Shown here piece after piece: positions 63,761-64,000 of a DNA stretch of 64,000 bases. Within the stretch, counting starts at the first letter, position 1, and each line of letters begins with the position of its first letter. Position numbers and translations under genes: made by a program. The stretch spans positions 32,569,473-32,633,472 of the forward strand of contig OZ024823.1 in NCBI GenBank assembly GCA_964016985.1, written 5' to 3'. The notes beneath the pieces are model-generated. The model was not told the DNA's origin. It searched no databases and saw nothing but the letters and a program-made list of their open reading frames with translations. Origin of the DNA: Anodontia alba. Lineage: Eukaryota > Mollusca > Bivalvia > Lucinida > Lucinidae.

Positions 63761-64000
63761 ACAAAAATCAAAATGTTGTCTGTTTAAATTTTTAGATAAA
63801 ACTGCTAAAATTGAAAGCGATGTTGTTTTTCGTCCAAAAAGTAAAGAAAAAAAAAAAACAAAAAAAAAACGGTTTTGTGGGATTGTCTGTGAATTGTGGG
63901 TAGGCTGGTATACATGAAGCATAGAACATGTTTTTAAGATCGGCCTCAGCAAATCAGAAACAAACCAATCTTAAAGTCTGACAGAGATCTCCTTAACTCC

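Larger units (their letters stand above)
61690..63979. repeat. Segmental duplication copy 2, carrying an orphan SEC23 exon
   Basis: Direct copy of 37985-40010, about 24 kb away and just after the N gap. It contains the complete A-type MITE that copy 1 has lost, and a 50-60 bp insertion near 63850-63915 absent from copy 1. It may be a real tandem/dispersed duplication or a misplaced haplotype. Confidence 0.93.

Overview
This window is animal nuclear DNA. It is AT-rich and intron-rich, and it is dense in tRNA-derived SINEs, palindromic MITEs and a decayed DIRS-type retrotransposon. The repeat style, the compact exons and the invertebrate-like proteins point to a marine invertebrate, most likely a bivalve mollusc; the species call is inference. 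A run of 200 N (60422-60621) marks an assembly gap.

Two host genes can be read, both spread over small exons that single-ORF views miss. On the minus strand, a complete SEC23 gene (COPII coat, Sar1 GTPase-activating subunit) runs from the ATG at 40416 down to the stop at 7595. It has 18 coding exons whose phases all join, giving 770 residues, plus an acceptor just upstream of the ATG that implies a 5' UTR exon near 42.4-42.5 kb. On the plus strand, a partial TASP1 gene (threonine aspartase 1, taspase) starts at 47870. Exons lie at 47870, 52412, 55639, 56135 and 58310; one exon after the first was not found, and the catalytic-threonine half lies beyond 58.4 kb, in the gap or outside the window.

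The two genes are head to head. Between them sits a 5.2-kb DIRS-like element (42541-47758) with inverted termini, flanked by the direct repeat TCATTAAA. Without it, the putative SEC23 first exon and the TASP1 start codon would be only about 220 bp apart around a perfect CRE (TGACGTCA). This suggests a bidirectional promoter that a mobile element has split.

Layout: 1-7.5 kb, repeats downstream of SEC23; 7.6-40.4 kb, SEC23 exons with introns packed with MITEs and SINEs; 40.4-42.5 kb, 5' intron and promoter, including a non-LTR remnant; 42.5-47.8 kb, DIRS element; 47.9-58.4 kb, TASP1 5' half, with two related tandem arrays at 49.6-51.3 kb; 59.3-61.7 kb, unassigned sequence and the gap; 61.7-64 kb, a second copy of the 38-40 kb segment of SEC23 that carries an orphan duplicate of the zinc-finger exon 2.

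The small repeats show recurring structure. Several palindromic families with different termini carry the same internal hairpins, many have TTAA-CCC ends like piggyBac MITEs, and insertions repeatedly lie directly against SEC23 and TASP1 splice sites.
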